Below the pieces are notes generated by a model. The model searched no databases, was not told where the DNA came from, and saw only the letters and a list, made by a program, of their open reading frames with translations. A DNA stretch of 64,000 nt. It comes from Alectoria sarmentosa (taxonomy: Eukaryota > Ascomycota > Lecanoromycetes > Lecanorales > Parmeliaceae). The stretch covers positions 1 to 64,000 of the forward strand of contig WOGZ01000001.1 of assembly GCA_009733775.1 (NCBI GenBank). Direction: 5' to 3'. The position numbers were made by a program, and so were the translations under genes. Below, in pieces: positions 33,192 through 45,106 of this stretch. Numbering within the stretch: position 1 is the first letter of the stretch; every line of letters starts with the position of its first letter.

Positions 33192-34107
33192 TTAGGTGAC
33201 CATACTTAAATGGCTAAGTTGCCCATCATTAAAGGCCGTCCTCAGAATTTCGTATGGTGAAAGCCAGCTTTTCCCACTCCTCACTCCCATTATAATACTG
33301 GTCCTAGAAAGGTTATCCGTTCCGATAATAATGCACCGGGCGCTGAAGCTCATCCATCCCTCTCCCCCGGACAGATTGGGTGCCTCGAGCTGACTGAAAG
33401 ATCTCGGCTTCCTGCCTCCCACTGTGCTCGAACGAAACCACGTTCCAGAACTCGGACGCCGAGGCTTCTGCGACGGAGCACCTAGCGTACGGACCTCCCA
33501 TGTCTTCAAGCGGAGAAGGCATGCATCAAGAACGCTGTTCAAGGCTGGGAAGGAGGCAACGATCGTTGCAAAGTATATGTCGATGCCATCCCAAACGGCA
33601 GCCGCGGATTCTCCATTTAGGTTAGGTCAGAATAAAAGAATCATTTCTCCTTCTTCGCCTGAGCTCACATGTGATGTCAAGCTTGATTCTGCCGAACAAA
33701 ATCAGGGTTGCGACACTGGCGATGGAAGAGATGAAGCCAACACAGAAAACGGAAATCAATCGTACCTTTCTTCCAAGCGGCATCTGAAGTTGGCAGATGA
33801 CAACATGTGGTATATTTAGCAAGAGCGAATCCGTGAGGATATGGAGAGTCTTAATATCAGACCGATTAACTCAACGTTCTAGCACTTGAAGACTCAGGAT
33901 TCAGGGACCTTGGCAACAGCCCTGCCACCACTGCGACGCGAATGCTGTTGCGGTAAGCGAACAGCCAAGTATGCTTAAACACATCAATGTAAACAAGATA
34001 CATATGGAAATAGCGAGATATGTCCAATACACAGTTTTTCGTTGTTGAGAGGTCATACCTGTTATCCTGCGATCTTGAAGTAAGCGGATGTAGCAAAAGT
34101 CATGCAT
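33192..34107 (-). pseudogene. Truncated, decayed rhodopsin-like integral membrane protein gene (PTH11/SAT4-type domain)
   Basis: Reading down the minus strand, pieces in different frames line up in the order of the fungal rhodopsin-like 7-TM domain. FCYIRLLQDRRIT (about 34090) matches the intracellular FYxRLF loop. ISICILFTLMCLSILGCSLT (about 33980) is a TM helix ending at the conserved Cys. IKTLHILTDSLLLNIPHVVICQLQM (split here at about 33835) resembles the N-x-x-TD-x-L...P..WKLQ segment. VRLISVFCVGFISSIASVAT is the next helix. AVWDGIDIYFATIVASFPAL follows, then a tail with WFRSSTVGG and GGEGWMSF. Joins require in-frame stops (a TGA near 33865, and TAA at the splice near 33668). The first three helices are absent. 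It is therefore most likely a dead or dying copy. The family may include cell-surface receptors. Confidence 0.5.
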
Positions 34108-34472
34108 AGGGGGAACCCCTAAATGTTTGGAAATCTACAACAGGAAGATGGGACTCCAAAGATAGCAATACTAGAAGCTTCGTCCTTCAGATTTGTGCAC
34201 AGTTTTTGTGGGTTACAATCAAAACAGCTCGACTCTCTCTGTTAAAGGCCACTGGACATAGGACACAAAATGCATGCGACACAATCCCTTTTACAAAAAA
34301 CGACGAATTTTCAATGGAATATCGTTACAGATGCCACTAACTTCTGGCAACGCGCCTGAATTGTAAGCGCATTGATTGTAATCATACAAGGCATAGGGGG
34401 AACATGCTTTATGACCGATGCTCTTGCGACAGAGTGGTACAAGTACATTGGACACAAATACATCAGTCCGTG
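34108..34472. other. Intergenic interval
   Basis: About 365 bp, no gene seen; the 3' flank of GUP1 lies at its right side. Confidence 0.35.
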
Positions 34473-36611
34473 CTAGCACTTCATGTGGATACCATGCCGT
34501 AACTCCTCCTCCCTCAGCTCGAACATGAGTTGCACCCCTGTGAAAAGAGCCAAGCACGCGAATCCTAGAAATACCAAGCCTGGATCTAAAGTCAGCGTTG
34601 CGGATCTGAAACATTTCTCAACGGAGGAGATGGTACCTGAGAATGACCCAACAATACCCTGCACCAATCCTTCGAGTCCATCAAGACCTACAGCGAAACC
34701 AACTAGGTTGGCCGACATCATCATCAGAATGTTCCCAACAGCTCCCACTCCGCATATCAATCGGTACACTTCCTGGTGATCCTTCCATTTTTGCTTTGGA
34801 AATATCAACCCTGCCAATGTTTCCGGGAGCACGAAGAGCGAGATCAGCCATCCCCACACTAATAGTCTTAGTTGAATATCGTGCCACATTGCCACAAAGG
34901 TGAAAACAGCCAAAAGATTGACTATTCCTCTTATTTGACCCCATTTACCGCGTGCTCCTGGTCCCCCACTCCCGCCCATTGGGATGTAAATGTAGCGAAT
35001 AATCCACCTGTTGAAACTCCGATGCCACCCCCTCCAGAAGGCAAAGACGGAGTAGTTATCGGACATACAGCGCACGACGTTCTCAGGAGGATCGATGCCG
35101 TCAAGCAATGCCCAGAGTCGGAAGAAGCGCCAGGGTAGTAAAAGCTTCAACCATACGTGATGAAGACTAAAGTAGCCCAACATGCTCAGCTGGAACGGGG
35201 TGTATACCTGCCATTCTGGCTGCGCTTTAGAAATTGCTATAACATAGATGAAGTGAATCATGACCTCCATGGACAGAAGCGCAATGAGAAAACGAATACC
35301 ATAAAGCAGATTCCTGCTTCGAGTAATGCTTCTAAGGGCATGTCGCTGCTGTGAGATATAATCATTAAAAGTCAAAACTGGTCCTGCGAGATAGAGAGGC
35401 GAGTATAAAACATAAGCGACGTAGTTGCGGAAGGAGTAGTCTTGAGGTTTTGCCGGGAGGTCGACCCTATCTCTCTCTGATAGATTTGCCAGATCGAGGT
35501 GTTTCTTCTCGTGGCGGTCAGTAAACCATCAACCTTATGATACGATACGAGGTTTACCAACCTCCACTGGGCTACTAGCTCCCCGATTCAAACTCCAGAC
35601 GTAATCGAAGTTGAAGCTGATCAGTCGTAGGACTGTTACATTAAAGAGAATCTCCCATCTTGGAATCAATCCCCCGTAGCTATCAAGGACGGTGCCCCAA
35701 TTGCCCTCTGCATTTTGTTCAGTTGATCCCTCTGCAGAAGCTGTCCAGGGGAGAATGACATTTGCGATGTCTCTATACGGATAGCCCTTGCCCAGCTCAT
35801 TGGCGAACAAGATGCCAATGTTGAAAAGCCATGTGGCCACAGGCACATATTCCTTTCTCAGCCGCGTTGCGAGAGCGTAATTGATGTACAGTATCAATAG
35901 CACCTTTGGTGCAGAGAAGCCATGCAGAGCGAGCAAGAACAAAGCACTAAAGCCTACGTCGAAGGAGATCCGTCGATTCATTCGGCCGTTGGCGATGATA
36001 GATTCTGAACTTGAGGTACCTGACGAGTCGCTACCGTTTTGTGGGGGTATGAAGGAGACGTTGGGTGCTGCATTGTAGACGGAATCAAAGAGTCTCCGCA
36101 AGAGAGGATGTAGCATCATGACAGCGAAAAGGTATGGTACATTGTCTCTAAACGTTGCATACTGCTGATCCGAGTTGTCAGCCTTACGGCCGGGGATCCA
36201 GCCAGGCGATAGAAGAGAAGCAAACTTATGATAGCTTTCGTGAGAAGCTAGGTCGTCGATGTTAGTCTGGAGAGCGCGGCGAGAAAAGAATGTATGCATA
36301 CGCTTGGAGACATCATAGGCCGTCTTGAACATAAGCGGTACAGCAAGGAAAATGACTAGTCCGTGGAATATGAACTCTGGAGACCTCCATCGCGGAGGAG
36401 TTGCCCCCTTAGCTGGCTCGCCTGCTCCATTTCTTCCTTTGGTATAGGGTGCCTCGTCAGGCGAGGGTCTTACGGGATCAAGGCGGGAGGGAGGGGTTTT
36501 GGAAGAAGTGGCAAGCCTTGTGTCGAGGGTATTGAGAGAGTAAAGCCTCCCAGCATAATGTAGCAAATTCATGACATATTGTTTGACATGACCCGTGAGC
36601 CCGGGAGACAT
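34473..36611 (-). CDS. GUP1: GUP1-like MBOAT O-acyltransferase
   Basis: Three exons, 35562-36611, 34637-35507 and 34473-34585, give about 677 residues. The first intron (54 nt) has an atypical GTTGGT donor but a good CTGAC branch and restores SPVEKKHLDLANLSERDRV. The second (51 nt, GTACC donor, GCTGAC branch) is in frame and probable. GUP1 is a multi-pass ER membrane acyltransferase that remodels GPI-anchor lipids and affects glycerol uptake and wall integrity. Diagnostic MBOAT segments are present: FAFWRGWHRSFNRWIIRYIY, MGGSGGPG, and VAMWHDIQLRLLVWGWL with the invariant His. The C-terminus VQLMFELREEELR is typical of the family. About ten hydrophobic helices can be seen. It starts 290 bp from the divergent ARP4 start. 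Confidence 0.93.
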
Positions 36612-36901
36612 GGACCAAAGTTAGAGTCAGCGCGGAAAAGAACCCTGCTGTCGATCGCCCGCTGCAGGAACAAGCCAAGCGCCGAGGCTCCCAAGCGGTC
36701 CGCAACCCACGAGCCCATCAATTACCACGCGGCACGCGCAATTGCAGAAATGTGCAACTAAATGACAATAATGTAATGAATCAAGAACCCTTTCTCTCTC
36801 TTCCTCTCTTCCTCTCTACAATTCTTCCTGGCATCTCCTCCTTCTAATCGACTTGCACACTGGAATACATCCCTCACTATCTCGGCACAACGTGAGCGGT
36901 C
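36612..36901. promoter_or_regulatory. Divergent promoter of GUP1 and ARP4
   Basis: 290 bp between divergent start codons. A CT-rich tract (about 36788-36820, TCTCTC/CTTCC repeats) and CTCCTTC leader lie on the ARP4 side; such pyrimidine tracts mark TATA-less fungal promoters. Confidence 0.45.
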
Positions 36902-38440
36902 ATGGCTACAGGCCAGGCATCGACCAAGCCTCCCGATGCTAATGAATATGGTGGAGGTATGTGACAGTGGATATATACCCACAATTCTCGTGTTGCTTGT
37001 GTGCTGACTCAATCTACCCAGATGAAATCTCAGCTCTCGTTCTTGATCCCGGGTATTCCACAACACGAGCTGGCTTTGCTGGAGAAGATGTCCCAAAAGC
37101 TATCGTACCTTCCTTCTACGGCCTCATCCCGTCAGAGTCCACACCCAAGCATGTCAAGCAGCTCTTCGGCGACAATTCTATAAACATACCCTTACCAAGA
37201 ATATCCATCAGCAACGTCATGTCAAAGGAGGGCACCGTGGAAGATTGGGATACGGCAGCGAATCTCTGGGAGTACGCAATCACATCACGACTCACGAACA
37301 CAAAGCCTACACCACTCGCCTCTAACGGTCTCAATGATCCGAACGAAGACATCACAATGGAAGGGGTCGAAGAACAAGAGAAACCCCTAGGCGAAAACCC
37401 ACTACTCATGACCGAAACCGGCTGGAACGCAGGTAAAGATCGGGAAAAGGGCATAGAAATAGCCATGGAGAACTGGGGGTGTCCCGCCTTCTGGCTTGCC
37501 AGAAACGGTGTCCTGGCTGCGTTTGTCCTCCACCCCTGGTGCCCAAATGCCACTGCTAACAAGCCACAGCTTCGCATCTGGCAAACCCACAGCCCTCGTC
37601 GTCGACCTGGGAGCCTCAACCATCTCCATCACACCCGTCCACGACGGCCTTATCCTGAAAAAAGCTGTCACTCGTTCCCCCTTGGCCGGCAACTTTGTCT
37701 CGAACCAGCTGCGGCTTCTCTTCGCATCTTCTCAACCACCCATCCCCATAACGCCACACTACCTGGTAGCCTCTAAGACCGCTATTGACGCTGGTGCCCC
37801 GGCACAAGCTACATATCGCACCTTCGCTCCAGGAACAGAACCACATCCATCGTTCCGGCAATTCCAAGAAGAGCGCGTGCTTACAGAGTTCAAAGAAAGC
37901 GTCGTAAATGTTTGGACGGGACCAGGAAGACTCGGTGGGCACTCACAGCAAGGGGGTACGAATATGGACGTAGCGAAACAACATCCTGGCAAGCTATTCG
38001 AGATGCCTGATGGTTGGAACCAGATGTTTCCTGCCCTCGACCGGTATCGCGCAATCGAAGGCATTTTCGATCACAAAATGGCTCTCTCGGACGCCAGCAA
38101 TCCACCACCCTCTCCAGGTCAGACCATCACCGCACTAATCTCATCCTCTTTGTCACAAGTCGACATAGACCTCCGCCCCCACCTTTTGGGAAACATCGTC
38201 ATCACCGGAGCCTCGAGTTGGTACGCAGGGTTCACTGATCGCTTGCAGCAAGAACTGCAGGCAGCGTATCCCGGAGTCAGGGTACGTATGGTCGCCTCCG
38301 GTCAGATGGTGGAAAGGAAATTTGGAAGTTGGATTGGAGGGAGTATCTTGGCGAGTCTGGGGACCTTTCATCAGATGTGGATTTCCAAGAAAGAGTACGA
38401 GGAACATGGGTCGGGGATCGTGGAGAAGAGGTGTAAATGA
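36902..38440 (+). CDS. ARP4: Actin-related protein 4 (INO80, SWR1 and NuA4 subunit)
   Basis: Three exons, 36902-36956, 37022-37520 and 37570-38440, with 65- and 49-nt introns (phases 1 and 2) give about 474 residues. The short first exon codes MATGQASTKPPDANEYGG and joins to DEISALVLDPGYSTTRAGFA, the actin phosphate-1 region. WGCPAFWLARNGVLAAFASG and ALVVDLGASTISITPV (phosphate-2) follow, then LGNIVITGASSWYAGFTDRL (adenosine loop) and a C-terminus of KFGSWIGGSILASLGTFHQM with WISKKEYEEHG. This matches ARP4, an actin-fold subunit of chromatin remodellers INO80 and SWR1 and of the NuA4 acetyltransferase. The insertion around residues 120-150 (acidic, NPNEDITMEGVEEQEK-like) is usual for ARP4. 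Nuclear location is expected. Confidence 0.94.
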
Positions 38441-38860
38441 GGAGGCTGCTGTTTGCGAAAAGGTGATTGAGGGTAATGAGAAATGGTTCGAACATGTACT
38501 CGTAGTCGCCATCTCCTGGATGACGTTCAGATGGAGAAATGAAAGTCATGAACACGCTCGAGGCAATCTTATTACTGCAGGTGCTCGTGTCCCAAACGCA
38601 CCAATGGGCAAGGCGCGAAAAGATGTAACATCAATAGGATAGTGGTTGCGTCTTGTATGGTTACCACAGGCCTGTATCTGAGCAACGAAGATGAGCCTTT
38701 TGCCCAAAAACAAGTCATTTGAGTATAGACAATCCTGCTAAGCAAATAGGTATTACTATACAACATGTACACACCCCACGAGGAGGGCGCCACCCAGCAA
38801 CAAGTCCGCAGTCAAGATACGCCTTGCCCATTTCCAATCCAAGTCCCAATCCAAGGTACT
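38441..38860. other. Convergent 3' intergenic region
   Basis: 420 bp between the ends of ARP4 (plus) and the nitrate transporter (minus). No feature supported. Confidence 0.45.
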
Positions 38861-40575
38861 CTATTGCCCACCAATCTGCCCCTTGGGGATGGGCTTGATC
38901 CAGCTCAGCGATAAATTGATGACGATAGTGATGATCCCAATGATCCAGATGGTCTTCTCATAATCCGTGCCCTGGTACCTGAAGATGATGGCGAAGATGA
39001 TGCCGCCCAAGTTGCCGATACCGCCCGTGCAGCCGGAGACGATGCCGTTGGCAAAGGGGTGCACATGCGGTACGAGGCCAAAGATGGCGCCGTTGGCGCC
39101 CTCGAGGAAGAATGCCATGCCGGCGATGAGACCGAACATGGTGCTCTTGTGGTGGCTGTTTGTGAGGCCGATGGCGATTTGGAAGGCGCCGGTGATGATC
39201 GAGTAGGTGTGGACGAGGTATTTTTTGCCCCAGACACCAGTGCGGGCGTAGACGGCGTCGGACAAGAGACCGCCGGCGGGACGGAACGCGACGTTCAACA
39301 GACCAAACATGGCGGCCCACCGACCGGAGCCGGTTTGACCGAGCGCTTTGAAGTTCTTGAGGTAGTAGGCGCCCAGGATGGAGTTGATGGACAGTTCGGC
39401 ACCGAAGGTGCAGAAGTAGCAGCCGCAGGTGACGAGGGTTTGTAGGGAGAAGATGACGGGCATGGCCTCCTTGAAGCTGGGTTTGCGGACAATCTCGCCG
39501 CGGGCAACATCGAGCATCTGTTGTTCGCCAATCTGGGCTTCGTGGTCAGTGCTATCCTTGCGGTCGCCGGTGGCGGCATATTGGATTTTCGCGTCGGGGT
39601 CTCGGATCGGGGAGCCTGATTCGGGGGAGGATGACTTTTCGGCGCTAATCGACCCTGGGACTTCGACAACATCGCCGGTGATGCCATGTTCAACCAGATT
39701 CTGCTGGGCGGCGAGGTGGCGTTCGCTCCACTTTCCTGTTGGGGTGTCGGGGCAGACCAACAACAACGTAACGCTGACGGCGACGATGACAATGAATGGA
39801 ACAACGAAAGCGACTCGCCATGCCTTGTGGGGAGTCAGACCTGACTGGTGGACCAGCGAGTCGAAGATTGCGGGCATCAGGAAGTACGTGATGCCTCCTC
39901 CCGAATTGCCAAAGCCTGCAGTGAACGCGTTGCTTGTGCCGACGATGTTCTTGTCGAAGAAGCCAGTTGACCATACTTGACAAGGCACAAAGCTGCCGCC
40001 AAGGATACCGATGAAGAAACGGAGAGCCAAGAGTCCCTTGGCGTTGGTGACTGCCCCTGCAAGCACAGTGGGTATGGAGCCAGCCAGCAGACAACCTGCG
40101 AAAGTGTATCGAGGGCCATAGAGATCGCACATCGGTCCAGCGACCAATCGGACTAGGAGACTAAGAGGTGTCAGGCATGTACTGCCAAGGCGATCTTGCA
40201 GGCGATCTTACGTAGCAACGAGAGCGATAATGTTAGAGTTGGCAATGTCGACTTGAGTGAGCTTCAAGTCTTTGGCGATGGTGAGCGTCAACTGAGGAAA
40301 TGTCAGATTGCTTGCGGCTCTTTTGGAGATTGAGTCTGTACGGCAGACGTACCAATGGTGGAAAGGCATACTGGGAATTGTTAGCAAAAAGGTTGACAAG
40401 ATGTATTGAAGGTTGGAACTCATACCCAACTCCAAAAGGCTACAAAGAATCCAAACCATGCGAATGTGAAGACACGGCCATACATATTGATTGGATTGAG
40501 GCCAGGAATCGAACGAGCTTTCCGGTTGACCGGATTGACCACTGGGGCCCTCCATAACGTTGTGACATCAAACAT
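38861..40575 (-). CDS. nrtA: High-affinity nitrate/nitrite transporter (NNP family MFS)
   Basis: Four exons, 40426-40575, 40353-40370, 40212-40291 and 38861-40160, with introns of 55, 61 and 51 nt, give about 515 residues. Exon 2 is only 18 nt and codes YAFPPL. NrtA/CrnA proteins move nitrate into the cell with protons. The N-terminus NPINMYGRVFTFAWFGFFVA starts TM1. DIANSNIIALVATLLVRLVA and AGPMCDLYGPRYTFAG form the usual MFS motif region. RFFIGILGGSFVPCQVW contains the TM2 Arg known to be essential. AGFGNSGGGITYFLMP and GCTGGIGNLGGI are the two nitrate signatures. A central hydrophilic loop (residues about 225-290) sits between TM6 and TM7, as in fungal members. No nitrate or nitrite reductase gene is adjacent. 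Confidence 0.95.
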
Positions 40576-42169
40576 TGTTGAAGATTGTCCAGTCGTTTGG
40601 AGTCTTGGCTTTGAAAGGGAAGAAAGGAACAAAATCGAACAGGCTTTGGCAAAACAAAATAACTGTAGGGAAGACGAGGTAAGGTATATGTACAAAAGAA
40701 AAGGTCGAAAGAGTGGAAGGCTAGATGGGTAAAGAAGAATTAAAGATGGGATGGAAGATCTGCTTTCTCCGGGACTTGGATCTGTCACGGCGCAGGAGGT
40801 GACGACATGTCCGCGGATTGGGCAACAATAGGGAAGATCTGTAGACGACGCGGACTAAGGATTCGCTGGTTGAGGTTTAAGTCAATAGAATGCTTTCGAG
40901 GATGCTTCAGAGATGGATATTGGCATTCGCCTGTCCTGATAAGGAAGAATGGAAGCCACAGCGTGATCGAACAGCCGGCCAGATCTGTCTATACTCTACA
41001 TGCGTGCTGGGGGTAGCAGGTAGTGCATGGCCATGGCAATATTCATGGTCATGTTTGACAGCGCGCGGAGAAGCATGTAGGAGGCGTATGAAGAATTCAA
41101 GATGAAATTTGGTGGATGCAGAGCTTACGGAGCACTAGTGGAATCACTATTAGATCAGCAGTGAGAACTGAGAAGCAGCTGGTCTGGCCACGGTGCGACT
41201 CGAAACAGGTAATATTGATATAATTAATTAAATACAGTAAAGTACTTAGGGTGAGGTAGAAGCACCAGAGGTCCAGAGGTCAGCAATTGAGCATGCATAT
41301 CATCGCGCATATATAGCCAATCAACGACGACGGACACCTTATCAGGCTTTCCCGGGTCTAGATCAACTGTGGCCGAGCTAAAGCCAAAGAGGATTAGACT
41401 GGCACTAGTGTGGAGGTTGATGGGACGTTTGGAGTGTCAAACTCGTGGTGGAACCCGCTGACCCATGCTTTCCTTATCTCCATGTATTCCAAAAAATACT
41501 ACAATAGTGGATCTGAGGCAGGCCCATCCCTTATCAGCAACCCTGTCTTTCTTTCACTGCTCCTTTTCGAAACCAGATTGGTCGCCTTTTTCATACCTCC
41601 GTAAACCATCTGATATTTGGCAACTTTCCCATCTCCGAGGATCAATACATAGTACTGTGTATTTCCGTCGGTAATTGCTCAAACTGACCACGCTTGCCGA
41701 CCGATCATCTTAATTCTTTCATCTTGATTCTTGCTGCCTTGCTGCAGCTCGGGAGGAATTTATTGGGTGGAAGTGACTTGGCAATGGCGGGGTGCATTCT
41801 CTCCTGTCGGCGACATGCCGACTCTAGCAGACTCGCACACTACTCACGCCACTCGTCTCGTGGCATCTGCAGTTCCGCAGCCTCCTTCTTTCCCTAGCAT
41901 GGATTTCATCCTGAGTCTGCTAAACTTTCCATCATCAAGGTCCAGTTGAGCTTCAGAGTGGTATGGAGTGACCCAGGTCTGCCCTTCCTGTATTGGTCTG
42001 TCCCGCTTGCCCTACCTTGAGTCTTCTCGCCTATCAACCAATCAATAGTCGTCCTAAACAGGTCCCTACTGCAACATCTTTCTTGCCATGTTGACCGGTG
42101 TGTAATTTGAAAGGTTGCCTGAGTGCTAGTAACCATCGGTCCAGTCTAACAATGCTTCCCATCGCGCAG
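40576..42169. promoter_or_regulatory. Upstream region of nrtA with GATA and NirA-type sites
   Basis: About 1.6 kb with no gene. For nitrogen control it holds GATAAG at 40938-40943 and its reverse CTTATC at 41338-41343, 41473-41478 and 41530-41535 (AreA-type GATA factor sites). A perfect CTCCGAGG, fitting the NirA consensus CTCCGHGG, lies at 41633-41640. CCAAT occurs at 41318-41322 next to TATATA. The sites are known for nitrate genes in Aspergillus; here the match to nrtA is by sequence and proximity. The NirA-like site is about 1.06 kb from the start codon, which is far. Confidence 0.4.
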
Positions 42170-44082
42170 TCACCACCCTCGGCATCTGACCCAGACATCC
42201 ACAATTTCGTCGCGCCTGTCCTCAGCCAGGCTCGAATCAACAACCAGATACCATCCAAATCCCGCGCCAGCAACACAAGCATGGTTGGGCCAGACCCGTA
42301 CCCTTTGGCCTATCTTCAACTCTGCCAGCTCATGGCTTTCATGCTGTGAATCCTTGGTCAATATGCCATGTTCCTGGCTGATGCGTCCGACCTGCCAGCC
42401 GGATCTTCCTTCAGGATTGTCTGTAAGCATACCCCAGTCACTGACGATGCCCCATCCGTCATACGATTTGCAAGGGTCACGTCCCAGCGCCAACGACCCA
42501 GCTGCGATCAAAGCTTCCGGACTGTCACGACTTTCATACATACTCGCGACTTCGGCCATGATGGTCAAGGCAATGTCGGCGGTCGACAGACCTGAAGCGT
42601 CGCTTTTTGGATTGGCAGGTAGAGCCGATGGACTGGCTTGCGTGGCCAGTTGTTGCATGTCTAGGAACGGATACACTCCAGCATGTATTTCAATGGCATG
42701 AGTGGCATTGATGCGATCAATGACCGTCTTCAGCTTGGTTATTTCTCCTCCCATCGGACTCTCTGCTTGAGCAGATCCTTCAAGCATGTTCTCTATAGAC
42801 GTAGCTGTAGGTGTGGCTCCCACCGAAAGGAGGTACTTCTGCCTCGTCGGCGCGTGACCGCGAGCTGTCGAGGCATGAGCTGCCGCTTTCTCCAGTCCTT
42901 CAAGCTCTACGATCAAGAGCTCCATGGCGCCAAGCGCCGAGTCGCCCCCGTACGAGTGTCCAGCATGGCTATAAAAGCCCAAAAATTCCACAGTTCCGCG
43001 GCACTCTTCATCGAGTATGTCTGTGATGAGGCGATTGAACTTTTCGGTTCCAACCACTACTCCTGCTCGATGATAACCCGTGTCAACCTTGACGAATACT
43101 TTGAGTTGAATTCCTGCCATGTCCTTGAATGCTCTAGCGGCCTGAAGCTGGCATTCATTGTCCACAAGCACGCTTATGCTTTCGCTCCCAAGCTTCTTGC
43201 CCAAGTGCGCCAATCGTTCGATCCGCGAAGGAGGTAAGGGAACTCCGTAGAGTATCTGGCAGGAACCTTCAGAATTCAAATGAAGTGGGAGAGCGGGTCA
43301 AAGTGTACTCACGTTGACACTGCGCTGGTTTTCTCGACATGTGGAGAGGAAGTCAGACAAATGCTCGGCCTCTGCTACCGTGGAGACAATTATTTTGACG
43401 TCTTTGGTCCGGTCGCCGACCTGCAATTGGGCGACTTCCACAGTCTTAGTATTGATCAATTAGCTTAGAATGTAGATGAATGACAAAAAAGACGTCGACG
43501 CAATTACAGGGCGAATTAACAAGAGAGCTGCACATCCATCCCTTTTTCTTCATCTTGTCTTTGACTGCTTTTTTCTCTAAAAATTCCATCACGTTGAACG
43601 GCTTCGTAACCGACTACCACAAAAGGCTTCCTAACCCGCACAAACACAGCAAACTTGCCAAAAGACTGTGATCGCGGCTTCAACTTTCGAGCAGTCCGTC
43701 GAACCTGGTATTTGGGACACACAATGCAAAAAGTTCGATAGGCAGTAGACATGCTCAATGCTTTGAACATTCACCACTTGCCAGACTGATCCCACATGAA
43801 ACAGTGTACGGAGCGACGAGGGTCTTTTCCTTACTGAAGGGAGACTGGATAGACAGCCAAGAGAGTGCGGAAGTATACCTTGTGAGTCTTGACGTGCGGC
43901 CGGAATCCGACGTGGAGAGCTTCACACGCCTTTAGCATTTGAAGGCAATTTCTGTGAATCACCGCCGTATCCAGGATTGCGGCCGGCGCAGGCACATCTT
44001 TCAAATCCTTGCCGACGAAAGCTTCACGAAGCGCTGCGTGTGAGGGCAAAGGAAGGAGAGCTTTTGCATCGAATAATGCCAT
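42170..44082 (-). CDS. D-serine dehydratase-like PLP enzyme (DSD1 family)
   Basis: Three exons, 43879-44082, 43313-43444 and 42170-43255, give about 473 residues. The family is fold-type III PLP, with an alanine-racemase-like barrel; it turns D-serine into pyruvate and ammonia or acts on D-threonine-type substrates. PAAILDTAVIHRNCLQMLKA precedes FRPHVKTHK, whose last Lys is the expected PLP Schiff-base residue. IVSTVAEAEHL, VFVKVDTGYHRAGV and FYSHAGHSYGG line the barrel. WPNHACVAGAGFGWYLVVDS has the H-x-C pair that binds zinc in eukaryotic D-serine dehydratase. The first intron is 434 nt (43445-43878), unusually long here; the second is 57 nt. Both are phase 0. A D-threonine aldolase role is the main alternative. 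Confidence 0.88.
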
Positions 44083-45106
44083 TTTTGGTTCAATGGTTTG
44101 ATGGTCCTATGGTCGACGATGGCCAATAAACCTGGAGGTTTCTAAATTGAAGACGGCGAGATGCATAATCGGAACCCTCTGCAAAGTGTACTTAGTTTCG
44201 TAGGTAAAATAAACTGCTTGTCGCCGACCATATCCCCATACCCTTTCCTATTCTTAAAAGTGCTTAAAAAAGCCAATCAGTGATTTGATACTTTCTTTTT
44301 CTTTCGCTAGCAGTCGACGTTGTCAAGGACGTTGGCCCTGGTGGCCCCGCAACTGTTGGCCAGAATAGGGAGGTCATCTTCTGCGACCACCACCAACGAT
44401 CAGATGGGCCTCGACCTCAGACGAAAGCATGAGAGAAGATATTTCGTGTCAGGCTGACAAGGGCTGCTTCCGCAACACAAATCATTCACACTACCTACTA
44501 TGAAGCTGATCTGCTGGACAGCTTGCACCTTGAAGCCTCCCCTCGTCCCTCGTCCCTGAATGACTAGACTAGTCAGTGCTCCCGAAGGCGTAGCAGGGAT
44601 CATTGCCAGGTGCCAGACCCTCTCTCACTAAACACCTTGGATAGACGGCTCGTCAAATCTCATGAAATGAAATTGCATTACTCTATATTATCGACGACTA
44701 CTCGTACAAACACCTCCTCAATCTTCTCATCTCATGTAACGACTTCGCGGGCGAACAGGTGTCTTGCGTCGCCCTCCTTGCAAAACTCATTCTACCGCAT
44801 TTCGCTTTCCATCGCTTCTTGCACCTTACGCGTTGTCTTTGGTATTGGACCGCTTCTCCGCTTCTCAACATGTTCTATTTTCAGAAATAATGCGGTTCCA
44901 GCGACTGATACGACACACTGAAGGACGCACCGGCGCCTTGCTCTTCCACCCCGACAATTCGACGAAAAAGAGTGGTCCGCGCTTCGCTTCCCTGCATTTG
45001 AAACACTATAGATCCGCCGGTGTGAGACCGAAGCAAGACGTGCATAATGGTAATATCTACAATAGTAGAGGGGAGGGAAAGCAGTGGGTGGGACATACCT
45101 GTCACC
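44083..45106. other. Divergent intergenic region
   Basis: About 1 kb between the D-serine dehydratase start and the next plus-strand gene. No gene seen; overlapping short frames at 44764-45198 run into the first exon of the next gene in another frame. CT-rich leader sequence (CTCAATCTTCTCATCTC) lies near 44717. Confidence 0.4.

Noticed and set aside
37116..37619. 167-codon minus-strand frame inside ARP4
   Set aside because: Antisense shadow of the ARP4 second exon.
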